From Phycisphaera sp. (GTDB taxonomy: Bacteria; Planctomycetota; Phycisphaerae; Phycisphaerales; UBA1924): a DNA stretch of 64,000 nt. Positions 17,117 through 26,242 of this stretch are shown piece by piece. A program made the translations under genes and the position numbers. Where the stretch lies: assembly GCA_003712165.1 (NCBI GenBank), contig RHLH01000001.1:2143575-2207574 (forward strand), given 5' to 3'. Numbering within the stretch: the first letter of the stretch is position 1; every line of letters starts with the position of its first letter. Below the pieces are notes generated by a model. It did not search any database and was not told the origin of the DNA. It saw only the letters and a list, made by a program, of their open reading frames with translations.

Positions 17117-20100
17117 TCACAACTCCGGCGCAAACCCTCGCCTCATGGTGTTCTCACAAATCGCACGGGGTTCGACGAATTGTAGCAAATAGTCTGCTCC
17201 GCCCGCCTTGGAGCCCACGCCCGAGAGGCCGAAGCCGCCGAAGGGTTGGCGGCCGACGAGGGCGCCGGTGATGGTGCGGTTGATGTAGAGGTTGCCCACG
17301 CGTAAGTCGCGCTTGGCGCGTTCGATGTGCTTTGGCATGCGGCTGAAGAGACCGCCCGTGAGCTTGTATTTGTGGTCGTTGGCGATCGCCAGGGCCTCGT
17401 CGTAGGTGCTGGCGTGCATCACGGCGAGCACGGGCCCGAAGATCTCCTCGCGGGCGATGCGGTGCTCGGGCGTGACGTGCGTGAAGATGTGCGGCGGGAT
17501 GTAGTTCTTTGGAATCACGGCGCCGGTCGCGACATCGGTCGTGTTGAAGTCGTTGTCGCCCAGCACGAGACGCCCGCCGTCGGCCTGGCCCATCTCGATC
17601 ATCGAGCGGATCTTGTTGGCGGCCTCGTCGTCGATGACCGGGCCCATATCGCACGAGGGGCTCGAGGTCGGCGCGATGACCAGGGCGCGAGTGGCTTCGA
17701 CGAGCCTCTCTGTGAAGCGCTTGATGTGAGGACCGTCGGGACCTGCGGGGTCGACGACGATGCAGCGCGAGCACGCGGAGCACTTCTGTCCCTGGAACCC
17801 GAACGCGCTGGCGCGTGCGCCGATGACGGCTTCGTCGAGATCGGCGGACGTGTCGATGATGAGCGCGTTCTTGCCGCCCATCTCGCAGACGACTTTCTTG
17901 ACGTGCGCCTGCTCCTCGGGCGTCTGGCCCGAGGCCTGGATGATGTCGAGGCCCACGGCTTTGGACCCGGTGAACGCGATGATCGCGGTGCGCGGGTCGC
18001 GGACGAGCTCGGCGCCCACGGTTTCACCGCGGCCCGGCAGGAGCTGGAGCACGTGCGCGGGGTTGACGTCGACCTGCCACATGCCGGCCTTGAGCGCCTC
18101 GTGGAGGATCTCGGTCATGACCTTGGCGATGTAGGGTGTCTGCTCCGCGGGCTTGACGACAACGGTGTTGCCGGTGACGAGGGCGGCGGCGGTCATGCCG
18201 CAGCAGATCGCGAGCGGGAAGTTCCAGGGGCTGATGACGACGGTGACGCCTCTTGGCTGGTAGAAGTGCTCGTCGAGCTCGCCGATGAACTTGCCGAGAC
18301 GCTGGCGCTCGAAGAGCTGGGGCGCCATGCGGGCGTAGTACTCGCAGAAGTCGATGGCTTCGCAGACGTCGGCGTCGGCCTCGCGCCACGACTTGCCCGC
18401 TTCCTTGACCATAATCGCTGAAAGCTCGTCGCGTCGTGCGCGCATGAGGTTGGCGGCGTAGGTCAGCACGTTGGCGCGCATGACCGGGTTCGCGTTGCGC
18501 CAGCTCTTGAACGCCTCCTCGGCGACGTCGATGGCTTTCTTGGCGTCGCCGGTCGTTGCCTTGTCGTTGTCGACCTGCCCGACTTCGGTGCGGTCGAGGG
18601 CGAGCTGGAAGTTCTCGCGCTGGTCGGCTTGGGCGAAGTCGCGGACGGGCTCGGTGAAGAAGCGCTCGCCGTCGCCCACGCCCGGGACCGCGGGCGAGAG
18701 CTGGTGTCGTTCCTTGGCGAGTTCGACGAGGTCTTGCTTGGAGTTGCCCGTCTCGAACGAGCGCGGGTCCGCGAGCAGCATGGTCGGATCGGCGTTCTCG
18801 GCGAAGCCGGCGACGAGCCACGACTCGTTGGACGTGTTCTCGAGCAGCCGGCGGACGAGGTAAGCCATGCCCGGGATCATCTCGCCGACCGGGATGTACT
18901 CGCGGATGCGGAGGCCCGGGCCCTTCTTGTCGTCGGCGGCGGCGTACTTGAGCTCGTCCGCCATGCCGTGCAGCATCTGGAGCTCGATCGAGTTGCGCGG
19001 GAGGTCCCGCTTGTCGAGGCCCGCCAGCGCGTAGGCGATGGAGCGGATGTTGTGCGACCCGAGCGCGAGCTTGATGCCGCCCTCTTCGGTTTTGCGGGGC
19101 ATGGCGTCGAGGAAGATGTCGACCATGTCCTCGAAGCACGCGTCGGTGTGCCACTTCTCGTTCCAGACCGGGCAGGGCCAACCCATCTCCTCGGCATGGA
19201 TGGTCTCGTAGTCCCAGTACGCGCCCTTGATGAGACGGACGCTGACCTGGCGCCTGTTCTCGATCGCCCAGCGCGAAAGATCGCGCGCGTCGTCGGGGCC
19301 CGACTTCAGGTACGCCTGGATCGCGATGCCCGCTTGGAAGTCGTGCTTCATGCAGCAGCGCTTGAACAGCTCGATCGTCAGATCCTTGAGCTCGAACTGC
19401 TCCATATCGAAATTGATGAATACGCCCTTTGCGACGGCGGCCTCGAGGATCGGGTCGAGCCTCGTCATCAGATCGCGGATCGAGCCCTCGGTGTCGATCG
19501 GGTCGACCTTTGCCGATAAAGACGAGACCTTGATTGAGACGTTGCATCGCGGGATCGCGCCAAGGTGATCGGTTTCGATCTGCTCCTTGGGTTTCCACTC
19601 CGAGACCTCGCCCGGGAGGTTGTTGATGAGATCGAGGTACTTGTCGCGGTACTCGTCGGCTTCGATGTCGGAGACGCACGCCTCGCCGAGCAGATCGACC
19701 GAGAAACCGATGTCGTGATCCCAGAGCTGCTTGAGTCTGGGGAGCGCGCTCTTGGCGTCGGTGCCCGCGATGAACTTACCGGCCATGGACTTGATCTGCG
19801 ACGAGATCGTCTTGGTCATCAGGCCTTTGGCGACGCCGCCCGCTTTGAGGCCGAGGTCCATGCCGGGCGGGAGCGTGACACCGGGCTGGGTGAGGTAGTC
19901 CTCGAGGTGTTCGTGGACCTGCTCGGGCGTGTTGAGCATCGGGAAGACGTCAACAAACCTGAAGAGCTGGACTTTGAACTCCTGGTCTTTCATGGACCAG
20001 TTCATGAGTTTGTCTGAGTAGAACTTCGAGCTGAATATGCCGGCTTTGCCCGCGCGCGCAAGCTCGAGGAGCTGGAGGCCAATCTGGTAGACCTCGGGAT

Positions 20101-20188
20101 CGATGGGGATGTTCTGAACGGGATCGGGCTCGACGGGAGGGCGCTCGTGGAGTGGAAGCGGACCAGACTTCTTCGAGAACCATCCCAT
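17117..20188 (-). CDS. putA: Bifunctional proline dehydrogenase / L-glutamate gamma-semialdehyde dehydrogenase
   Basis: Oxidises proline to glutamate in two steps with FAD and NAD. 1023 aa, start supported by GGAGG. The N-terminal half is the PRODH barrel, with RLIKGAYWDYETI and the substrate-contact region around LRIREYIPVGEMIPGMAYLVRRLLENTSNES. The C-terminal half is the aldehyde dehydrogenase: VISPWNFPLA, the glutamate in VCEMGGKNALI, the nucleophile C803 in GQKCSACSR, and EEIFGPVLAV. The N-terminal DNA-binding ribbon-helix-helix of the enterobacterial trifunctional PutA is not seen, and no extra C-terminal domain. Confidence 0.96.
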   Translation of the reverse strand: MGWFSKKSGPLPLHERPPVEPDPVQNIPIDPEVYQIGLQLLELARAGKAGIFSSKFYSDKLMNWSMKDQEFKVQLFRFVDVFPMLNTPEQVHEHLEDYLTQPGVTLPPGMDLGLKAGGVAKGLMTKTISSQIKSMAGKFIAGTDAKSALPRLKQLWDHDIGFSVDLLGEACVSDIEADEYRDKYLDLINNLPGEVSEWKPKEQIETDHLGAIPRCNVSIKVSSLSAKVDPIDTEGSIRDLMTRLDPILEAAVAKGVFINFDMEQFELKDLTIELFKRCCMKHDFQAGIAIQAYLKSGPDDARDLSRWAIENRRQVSVRLIKGAYWDYETIHAEEMGWPCPVWNEKWHTDACFEDMVDIFLDAMPRKTEEGGIKLALGSHNIRSIAYALAGLDKRDLPRNSIELQMLHGMADELKYAAADDKKGPGLRIREYIPVGEMIPGMAYLVRRLLENTSNESWLVAGFAENADPTMLLADPRSFETGNSKQDLVELAKERHQLSPAVPGVGDGERFFTEPVRDFAQADQRENFQLALDRTEVGQVDNDKATTGDAKKAIDVAEEAFKSWRNANPVMRANVLTYAANLMRARRDELSAIMVKEAGKSWREADADVCEAIDFCEYYARMAPQLFERQRLGKFIGELDEHFYQPRGVTVVISPWNFPLAICCGMTAAALVTGNTVVVKPAEQTPYIAKVMTEILHEALKAGMWQVDVNPAHVLQLLPGRGETVGAELVRDPRTAIIAFTGSKAVGLDIIQASGQTPEEQAHVKKVVCEMGGKNALIIDTSADLDEAVIGARASAFGFQGQKCSACSRCIVVDPAGPDGPHIKRFTERLVEATRALVIAPTSSPSCDMGPVIDDEAANKIRSMIEMGQADGGRLVLGDNDFNTTDVATGAVIPKNYIPPHIFTHVTPEHRIAREEIFGPVLAVMHASTYDEALAIANDHKYKLTGGLFSRMPKHIERAKRDLRVGNLYINRTITGALVGRQPFGGFGLSGVGSKAGGADYLLQFVEPRAICENTMRRGFAPEL

Positions 20189-20272
20189 GCGTCACCCTCC
20201 TGTCTCCCGAGCGGTGCGCACCGTGCGAGCCGCGGGGGGCGGATTGTAGACAACAGCTCGGATCGTGCCGGG

Positions 20273-20284
20273 GCCTGATCAGGC
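20273..20284. promoter_or_regulatory. Perfect 12-bp palindrome, candidate operator
   Basis: GCCTGATCAGGC lies 1 nt upstream of the -10-like TAACCT of ribF, a position where a bound regulator would block polymerase. No FMN riboswitch was seen in this gap. Confidence 0.3.
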
Positions 20285-20285
20285 A

Positions 20286-20291
20286 TAACCT
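20286..20291 (+). promoter_or_regulatory. -10-like hexamer TAACCT of ribF
   Basis: TAACCT ends 5 nt before the ribF ATG with no Shine-Dalgarno, the pattern shared by about a dozen genes in the window. Confidence 0.4.
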
Positions 20292-20296
20292 ACGCC

Positions 20297-21247
20297 ATGC
20301 CCAGCGGGACCTCGGTCGTAACAATCGGGAACTTCGACGGCTGCCATGCGGGGCATGCTTCCCTCTTGAAGCGCGCGCGGGGCCTAGCTGACGAGAGCGG
20401 TGCCCGGGTGGTAGCGATGAGTTTTTTCCCTCACCCGGCGAGCGTGCTGAGACCGGAGTCTGCTCCGGCGCTGCTGACGGGCTGGGGCCGCAGGTGTGAG
20501 CTGCTGCGTCAGCTTGGCGCTGACGAAGTGATCCGGCTCGAGCCCGCACAAGACCTGCTGAAACTCGAGCCGCTCGAGTTCGTGCAGGAGTACGTCGAAC
20601 CACTGAACCCGTCTCATGTTGTGGAGGGAAGCGACTTTCACTTCGGCAAGGGCCGAACGGGCAATCTGGATGTCCTGCGGGTGTTGGGCGAGGCATTCGG
20701 CTTTGAAGTTGTCGATGCTGAGGCTGTCAAAGGAACGCTGACGGACAACACCGAGATCACGGTTTCCAGCAGCGTCCTTCGAACGCTGATTCGTGACGGC
20801 CGGGTTCGTGACGCCGCTGCATTGCTCGGCAGGCCCCATCGGGTCACGGGCAGCGTCATCCGTGGCGACCGACTTGGAAGGCAGATCGGGTACCCCACCG
20901 CGAACGTGGACTGCGAGACGCTGACACCGGGCGATGGTGTTTATGCGGGCTGGGCGCATCTGCCTACGGGCAAGTCCTACCCCGCGGCAATCAGCATGGG
21001 CTCGCGGCCGACGGTCAACGGGACCGACGACAGGTTCGAGGTCTATGTCATGGATGCCCCGAACGAGGAGCACAGGCTGGCGGGTATCGAGGAGTACGGC
21101 TGGCGGATCGGTGTGGATATCGTCGCGCGTGTCAGGGATCAGATAAAGTTCGGCTCGGTCGAGGAATTGATCGAGGAACTCGACAGAGACTGCCGACATG
21201 TGCGTCGCGCGCTCGAACGAACCATCAGTGCCGGAGTCGGATCATGA
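20297..21247 (+). CDS. ribF: Bifunctional riboflavin kinase / FAD synthetase
   Basis: Makes FMN and FAD from riboflavin. 316 aa. The N-terminal FAD synthetase part has VTIGNFDGCHAGHASLL (nucleotidyltransferase HxGH-like site) and SSSVLRTLIRDGRV; the C-terminal kinase part has RLGRQIGYPTANVD and DGVYAGWA. The order and length match RibF. It is followed by nrnA with a 4-nt overlap, so both are coupled; rbfA/truB, its frequent neighbours, are absent. Confidence 0.96.
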   Translation: MPSGTSVVTIGNFDGCHAGHASLLKRARGLADESGARVVAMSFFPHPASVLRPESAPALLTGWGRRCELLRQLGADEVIRLEPAQDLLKLEPLEFVQEYVEPLNPSHVVEGSDFHFGKGRTGNLDVLRVLGEAFGFEVVDAEAVKGTLTDNTEITVSSSVLRTLIRDGRVRDAAALLGRPHRVTGSVIRGDRLGRQIGYPTANVDCETLTPGDGVYAGWAHLPTGKSYPAAISMGSRPTVNGTDDRFEVYVMDAPNEEHRLAGIEEYGWRIGVDIVARVRDQIKFGSVEELIEELDRDCRHVRRALERTISAGVGS

Positions 21248-22290
21248 GCGCGTGGGAAACGAACACAACACTGGAGGACATCGCGGCGTTCCTTGCCGAC
21301 AAGGAATGCATCGTCGTTGTCACTCACGCCCGCCCGGACGGCGACGCGGCGGGTTCCTCGCTCGCGCTCGTGCGAGCACTCAATAGGGCCTCCAAGACAC
21401 GGCGGGCCAGTGTCTGGTTCACAGGTGGTGTGCCCGCGTGGCTCGACACACTCGCGGGCGATGCGCCGTTTCACACGCTCGAGGGGGACAAGACGCCCGA
21501 TGTTGATGCGGACGCGGTGGTTGTTGTGGACACTGGTTCGTGGAAGCAGCTCGATCACATTGCGGAGTGGGTGCGCGAACGGGGCGAGATCACGAGCGTG
21601 ATCGACCATCACCTGGAAGGCGACCCGGATGTAGCACCGAGACTCCACATCGCGAAGACGTGCGCCGCGGCGGTGCAACCCGTGTGCGAGCTCGTGCTCG
21701 AAATTCTCGGTCTCGATTCACCCTCTCAGCTCCCGGTGTCGATCGCAGAACTCATCTACACGGGGCTTGCAACGGACACTGGGTGGTTCCGGCACTCGAA
21801 CGTGAGCCCGGCGGTCTTCACGCTCGCGGGTCAGCTGCTCGAGGCGGGCGTCAACCACCCGAAGCTGCTGGCGACGATCGACCAGGGCGACCGACCCGCG
21901 AGACTCCGTGTCATGGCTGAGGCGCTCGGTTCGCTCGAGCTGCACGACCGTGACCGGGTCGCGACGATGATACTGACCAAAGAAGCGATCCACCGGGCGG
22001 GCGCTGGCTCATCGGACACCGGTGGGTTCAGCGAACTCGGGCTCAAGATCGCGTCGGTGCGAGTGAGCGTGATGCTGACCGAAGTCGAACTCGCGAGCAA
22101 TGGACCGGCAACGAAGATCAGCCTGCGTTCTAAGGCTGGCCCCGGGATGATCGATGTCAACGAGGTTGCCAAGAAGCTCGGCGGGGGCGGCCATGCCAAC
22201 GCATCGGGCGCGAGACTCGGTGTGCCTATCGAGCAGGCCAAGCCTCAGATCTTGGCTGCGATTCTCGAATACGAGAAAGACCATCCGTGA
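21244..22290 (+). CDS. nrnA: DHH-family oligoribonuclease / pAp phosphatase, NrnA-like
   Basis: Degrades short oligoribonucleotides and often dephosphorylates pAp. 348 aa. DHH motifs: VVTHARPDGDAAGSSLAL, VVVVDTG, SVIDHHLEGD and IYTGLATDTGWF bind the two metals; the C-terminal DHHA1 substrate domain has the GGGGHANASGA glycine-rich loop. The start overlaps ribF by 4 nt and the stop overlaps the methyltransferase by 4 nt, forming a tight three-gene unit. Confidence 0.93.
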   Translation: MSAWETNTTLEDIAAFLADKECIVVVTHARPDGDAAGSSLALVRALNRASKTRRASVWFTGGVPAWLDTLAGDAPFHTLEGDKTPDVDADAVVVVDTGSWKQLDHIAEWVRERGEITSVIDHHLEGDPDVAPRLHIAKTCAAAVQPVCELVLEILGLDSPSQLPVSIAELIYTGLATDTGWFRHSNVSPAVFTLAGQLLEAGVNHPKLLATIDQGDRPARLRVMAEALGSLELHDRDRVATMILTKEAIHRAGAGSSDTGGFSELGLKIASVRVSVMLTEVELASNGPATKISLRSKAGPGMIDVNEVAKKLGGGGHANASGARLGVPIEQAKPQILAAILEYEKDHP

Positions 22291-23072
22291 GCGACCGCAG
22301 GTACGAAAGCCCGCGCGAACGCAGGCCCATGCGCCGCCAGCCGCTCTCAGTCTTCCCGACCACACTTTGGGAGTACCCAAGCCAGCACTACAACGCGTCT
22401 GACGGGTCAAAGATGCAGGGCAGCAAGCACTACGCGGGGGCGACGCCCAGTTGGGTCATCTGGCAGCTGCTGCAGCGCTACACACGCGAGGGTGACAGGG
22501 TTGTCGACCCGATGTGCGGCTCAGGCACGACGCTCGATGTCTGCACCGATCTCAGGCGAGAAGGGATCGGGTTCGACCTGAACCCGCAGCGTGGCGAGAT
22601 CACACGCGCCGATGCGCGGGATATCCCACTTGAGAACGAGAGTGCCGACTTCGTGTTTATCGACCCGCCCTATTCGACGCACATCGATTACTCGGACGAC
22701 CCCAACTGCATCGGTAAGCTCGACGCCGCCGGAGAGGACAACGGCCAGGCGTATTACGCAGCGATGCGGAAGGTGATCGCCGAGATCAACCGCGTGCTGA
22801 TACCCCGCAGGTACATGGGGCTCTATGTCAGCGATTCGTGGCGCAAGCGTAAAGGAAAAAAGAACAAAACCGGTGCAGTGATGGGTGGCACGTTTATGCC
22901 GATCGGGTTCGAGCTCTTCTCAATCATGCGCGAGCACTTCGATCCGGTCGACATCATCTGTGTCGCGAGGAAGAACGACAAGATCGGCAGAGGGAACTGG
23001 CGCAAGTCCGCCGTGCAGGAGAACTTCTTCCTACGCGGGTTCAACTACTGCTTCATCATGAAGAAGCCATGA
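22287..23072 (+). CDS. Orphan DNA methyltransferase (N4/N6 amino type)
   Basis: 261 aa, GTG start overlapping nrnA by 4 nt. SAM-binding motif I VVDPMCGSGTTLDV, followed about 55 residues later by the catalytic motif IV FIDPPYSTHIDYSDD, typical of exocyclic amino DNA methyltransferases. A LWEYPSQHY segment and TPSWVIWQLLQRYT precede motif I. A clear target recognition domain is not evident, so specificity cannot be read. No restriction gene is adjacent. RNA as substrate is an alternative, since DPPY also occurs in rRNA and tRNA methyltransferases. Confidence 0.82.
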   Translation: MSDRRYESPRERRPMRRQPLSVFPTTLWEYPSQHYNASDGSKMQGSKHYAGATPSWVIWQLLQRYTREGDRVVDPMCGSGTTLDVCTDLRREGIGFDLNPQRGEITRADARDIPLENESADFVFIDPPYSTHIDYSDDPNCIGKLDAAGEDNGQAYYAAMRKVIAEINRVLIPRRYMGLYVSDSWRKRKGKKNKTGAVMGGTFMPIGFELFSIMREHFDPVDIICVARKNDKIGRGNWRKSAVQENFFLRGFNYCFIMKKP

Positions 23073-23078
23073 GCCGGT

Positions 23079-24887
23079 TTATTTCTCTGATGCCGCCTCG
23101 GAAGGTGTTTCGGAGGCGGCCTCGGGGATGCCGTCGTGGTAGTGCACGCGGAGTTCGTCCGGGATATCCCGGATGCCCTGATCGGTCTTGCCTCCGGTGA
23201 AGTCGACCGTAATGCGGGGGCGTTTCGGGTTGTACTTGCCGTTGACCCAGCCGTCAACAAGCATCATCTCGAGCGTTGCGACGCACTGCTGAAGAGTCAC
23301 GCTCGAGTTGATGTGCTTGTCCGCGTTCCGAAGGTGAGCCTCGGCGACCTGCATGAACTGTGTGATGTCGGAGTGCTTCGCGATCAGTTCCATCACGATC
23401 TTGAACTGCCCGATGGCGGGCAGGAGCTTGTTTCCCCGGCGGTAGGCTTCGATCTTGTGGATCTCGCCGCCGTTGTACAGGGGCATGGTCTCTTTCTTCG
23501 CGCCGGTGAGGTTGAGCTTGAAGGTGTTGAACTTCGTCAGCTCCCACTCGAGCTCGGAGTCGGTGTCCTTGCTGAGGCGGCGTGCGACTTCCTTGACCGC
23601 AACGAGGTCGAGCCCGCCCAGGCCGGGCAGGAAGAAGTCCTCGTCGGTGAAGCCACCAAGACTCAACCAGCGGAACGCCTCCTTTGAGTTCATCTTGAGC
23701 CCCTCGGAGGCGGCGATCTCCTTCGTCAGGTCCTCAAGATCGGTGAACTGCCCGTTGGCGAAATACCAGTAATCGGCAAAGCGGATGTACTGACGAATTC
23801 GACGGGTCTGTGTTTCCTCGTAGCGTTTTTTGAGCCAGGTGATCTCCTTGCTCTCTTCGAAATCGGCAAGGATGATGTATGCGACTTCGCGCGCCGACGA
23901 GTGCGCGAGCGTCATGCCGCCCGCGAGGATCGGGTCCGCAAAGCCCGCGGATTCGCCGGTGAGGAACCAGTTATCGCCGACCATTTTCTCTGAGACGTAG
24001 GACCAGTCGTGGGTCGTGCGGACCTCGCCGTCCTGCTTTGCGTTCTTGATCAACTCCTGAACCCGGGGCTCCTGCGCGATGGCGTGCTGGTAGAGTTCCT
24101 CGGGCTTCATGCTCATCTTCTTGTAGTGCTCGACGGGGCAGATGTAGCCGATGCTCGTGCGGGTCGGCCCGAGCGGGATGAACCAGATCCAGCCCGCGGA
24201 GATCGAGAGGACCTCGACGCGTGTGCCTCCGACACCGACCTCGATCGCCCAGTCGGCGTTGTCCCAGTAATCCCAGACTGCCATGTTCTTGAGCTTGCTC
24301 GGCACGTCGATTTTGACGCCCAGTGCTTTGCGGAGCACGCCCGCGTATCCCGAGCAGTCGACGAAGTGCTTCGCCTCGTAGCGTGTGCCGTCCTGTGTGG
24401 TGATGCTCTTGATCTCGCTTCCTGCGGCATCAACATTCCTCACCATTGTTTCTTCGTAGACTTCGACGCCCATCTCTCGCGCGTGGTCGAGAAGGATCTT
24501 GTCGTAGCGGGCCCGTTCAACCTGAAACGCGGTGAACACACGCTGGCCCTTGAACTGCGCCGGGCGCGCTTCGTCCTTGAACTTGGAGAGCGGCAGGAAC
24601 TCGAAGGCCCAGAGCTCTTTCGATGTGCCCCATCGGTAGGTGCCGCCGATCTTGATCGGGAAGTTGGCCTCTTCGACCTTCTCCCAGACCCCCATCTCGT
24701 CGAGGATCGGTCCAATCGCGGGCAGTTGGCTCTCGCCGACGTGTTCGCGCGGGAATTTCTCTTTCTCGAGGATGACGACCTCGAGATCTGGCCTGTACTT
24801 CTTGAGGAGTGTTCCAACGGTCGAGCCGGAGGGCCCGCCGCCAACAATCACAACATCAACCTTCACCGCGGCGTTCTCAGAAACCAC
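23079..24887 (-). CDS. Flavin-dependent halogenase-like FAD oxidoreductase
   Basis: 602 aa, GTG start. N-terminal dinucleotide site VVIVGGGPSGSTVG (GGGPSG at 16-21), then KFPREHVGES, the glutamate-serine pattern of flavin halogenases, and FADPILAGGMTLAHSSA as the second FAD contact. The halogenase signature WxWxIP is present as W233-I-W235-F-I-P238. The C-terminal ~230 residues are helical and end in an acidic repeat (EAASETPSEAASEK). These features fit the PltA/CmlS-like halogenases rather than plain monooxygenases, though the substrate and the chlorinating lysine are not established. No biosynthetic cluster surrounds it. Confidence 0.75.
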   Translation of the reverse strand: MVSENAAVKVDVVIVGGGPSGSTVGTLLKKYRPDLEVVILEKEKFPREHVGESQLPAIGPILDEMGVWEKVEEANFPIKIGGTYRWGTSKELWAFEFLPLSKFKDEARPAQFKGQRVFTAFQVERARYDKILLDHAREMGVEVYEETMVRNVDAAGSEIKSITTQDGTRYEAKHFVDCSGYAGVLRKALGVKIDVPSKLKNMAVWDYWDNADWAIEVGVGGTRVEVLSISAGWIWFIPLGPTRTSIGYICPVEHYKKMSMKPEELYQHAIAQEPRVQELIKNAKQDGEVRTTHDWSYVSEKMVGDNWFLTGESAGFADPILAGGMTLAHSSAREVAYIILADFEESKEITWLKKRYEETQTRRIRQYIRFADYWYFANGQFTDLEDLTKEIAASEGLKMNSKEAFRWLSLGGFTDEDFFLPGLGGLDLVAVKEVARRLSKDTDSELEWELTKFNTFKLNLTGAKKETMPLYNGGEIHKIEAYRRGNKLLPAIGQFKIVMELIAKHSDITQFMQVAEAHLRNADKHINSSVTLQQCVATLEMMLVDGWVNGKYNPKRPRITVDFTGGKTDQGIRDIPDELRVHYHDGIPEAASETPSEAASEK

Positions 24888-25040
24888 ACCGACCCCCAGA
24901 TATGAGATGAATTCACGACACAGGTGCTGCCAAGTACCGCTTGCCGCGAACCCTGCCCGGAACGAATGTCCAGGGTTCTAAAGTGACACACGCCCAAGAT
25001 ACCAGACGTGTCAACCCCCCACAAGGCCCGAGAAATTGGC
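24888..25040. other. Intergenic region with two inverted repeats
   Basis: 153 nt between mnmA and the halogenase-like gene, both on the minus strand. An 8-bp inverted repeat GAACCCTG/CAGGGTTC (24948-24955 with 24971-24978) and a 6-bp TGACAC/GTGTCA (24984-24989 with 25008-25013) are seen; they could end mnmA transcripts or bind a regulator of the halogenase gene. No T-run follows. Confidence 0.35.
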
Positions 25041-26183
25041 CTAGGTGACCCCGGCGATCCAGCCGCCTCCGAGTACACGATCGGGCATTGTGGAGTCGTA
25101 GATCACCATTGCCTGCCCGGGTGTGACAGCTCGCTGGGGTTCTTCAAATGCAACACTGAATTCGCCGGGTTTATCGGGAGAAATCCTGAACCGGGCGGGC
25201 GCCGCTTCCCCGTTGTAGCGATGCCGTGCCAGGCACTCGATCCAGTCACACCCGGCTTCCTCAAGCCAGTTTGCCTCCCCCACAACGCACTCTGTCGCGA
25301 GCAGGTCTTCCTCGCCGCCGATCGTCACCGTGTTTGTTTGCGGGTCCTTGTCGACGACGTATATGGGGTAGCCAAGCGCGACGCCCACTTTCCGGCGCTG
25401 GCCGATTGTGAACCGGTGCTGGCCGTTGTGTTCGCCGAGGACATTCCCATCTCTGTCTCTGATTTCACCCGAGGCGTGGATGAGGTCGGGCCGTTCGCGT
25501 TCGACGAAGCTCGCGTAGTCGTTATCGGGGACGAAACATATCTCCTGTGAATCGGGCTTGTTGAAGACGGGGAGACCGAACCTGTGCGCCAGATCACGGA
25601 CTTCCTGCTTTGTTTCGTACTCACCGATGGGCAGGAGCGTTGATGCGAGCTGGTCGCTCGGGATGCCGAACAAGACGTAGGACTGGTCCTTGCTCGTGTC
25701 CCTGCCGCGGAGCAGGGTGCGCTGGCCGTCGATCTCACCTATCCGTGCATAATGACCCGAGGCGACGAAATCGGCGCCGATGTGCTCGGCGTGATCGTGG
25801 AGCCTGCCGAATTTCAGCCAGTCGTTGCAGCGGACGCACGGGTTCGGTGTTCTGCCCCTTGCGTACTCGTCCACGAAGTAGTCGATGACACGGCGGAAGT
25901 CCTTGCGGAAGTTGAGCACGTAGAGCGGGATGTCGAGCTCCGCCGCGACGAGCCTGGCATCGGCTGCATCACCCACCGAGCAGCAGCCCTGCTTGTGCAG
26001 CTTTGGAGCGCTGGTCGAGCAGGCTTCACCTGCGGGCACGAGCTCGTCGAGCGTCTCGCCCGGTGAACCAAGGCGCATGAAGGCCCCCACGACCTCATAG
26101 CCCTCGTCCTTCAACAGTGCAGCGGCGACCGAGGAGTCCACGCCTCCCGACATTGCCAGCAGCACCTTGCCCTTGCTCGTCAT
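25041..26183 (-). CDS. mnmA: tRNA-specific 2-thiouridylase MnmA
   Basis: Thiolates U34 of Lys, Glu and Gln tRNAs. 380 aa. PP-loop VLLAMSGGVDSSVAAALL binds ATP; PNPCVRCNDWLKFG carries the first catalytic cysteine and SQEICFVPDNDY the second; FTIGQRRKVGVALGYPIYV is the conserved C-terminal barrel entry. The insertion with CSTSAPKLHKQGCC after the PP-loop, extra cysteines relative to E. coli, is seen in some relatives and could hold a metal. TAGGAT lies 5 nt before the ATG. Confidence 0.95.
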   Translation of the reverse strand: MTSKGKVLLAMSGGVDSSVAAALLKDEGYEVVGAFMRLGSPGETLDELVPAGEACSTSAPKLHKQGCCSVGDAADARLVAAELDIPLYVLNFRKDFRRVIDYFVDEYARGRTPNPCVRCNDWLKFGRLHDHAEHIGADFVASGHYARIGEIDGQRTLLRGRDTSKDQSYVLFGIPSDQLASTLLPIGEYETKQEVRDLAHRFGLPVFNKPDSQEICFVPDNDYASFVERERPDLIHASGEIRDRDGNVLGEHNGQHRFTIGQRRKVGVALGYPIYVVDKDPQTNTVTIGGEEDLLATECVVGEANWLEEAGCDWIECLARHRYNGEAAPARFRISPDKPGEFSVAFEEPQRAVTPGQAMVIYDSTMPDRVLGGGWIAGVT

Positions 26184-26188
26184 AGACG

Positions 26189-26194
26189 ATCCTA
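26189..26194 (-). promoter_or_regulatory. -10-like hexamer TAGGAT of mnmA
   Basis: TAGGAT on the minus strand ends 5 nt before the mnmA ATG; no ribosome binding site is visible. Confidence 0.4.
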
Positions 26195-26242
26195 GAGCCC
26201 TGCTGCCCCTGGGTTTAGTCGATCGGGCTGCAACGACCCGAA

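Larger units (their letters stand above)
20189..20296. other. Divergent promoter region putA/ribF
   Basis: 108 nt between divergent genes. It contains the 12-bp palindrome GCCTGATCAGGC and the ribF -10-like TAACCT (listed separately); nothing else was recognised. Confidence 0.4.

Noticed and set aside
18024..19679. 551-codon open frame inside putA in another frame
   Set aside because: Shadow of the GC-rich putA coding sequence; low-complexity Arg/Ala composition and no domain.
23092..23120. 8-bp hairpin GCCGCCTC/GAGGCGGC at the end of the halogenase-like gene
   Set aside because: Arises from the repeated Ala-Ser-Glu codons of the acidic tail and has no T-run, so not called a terminator.
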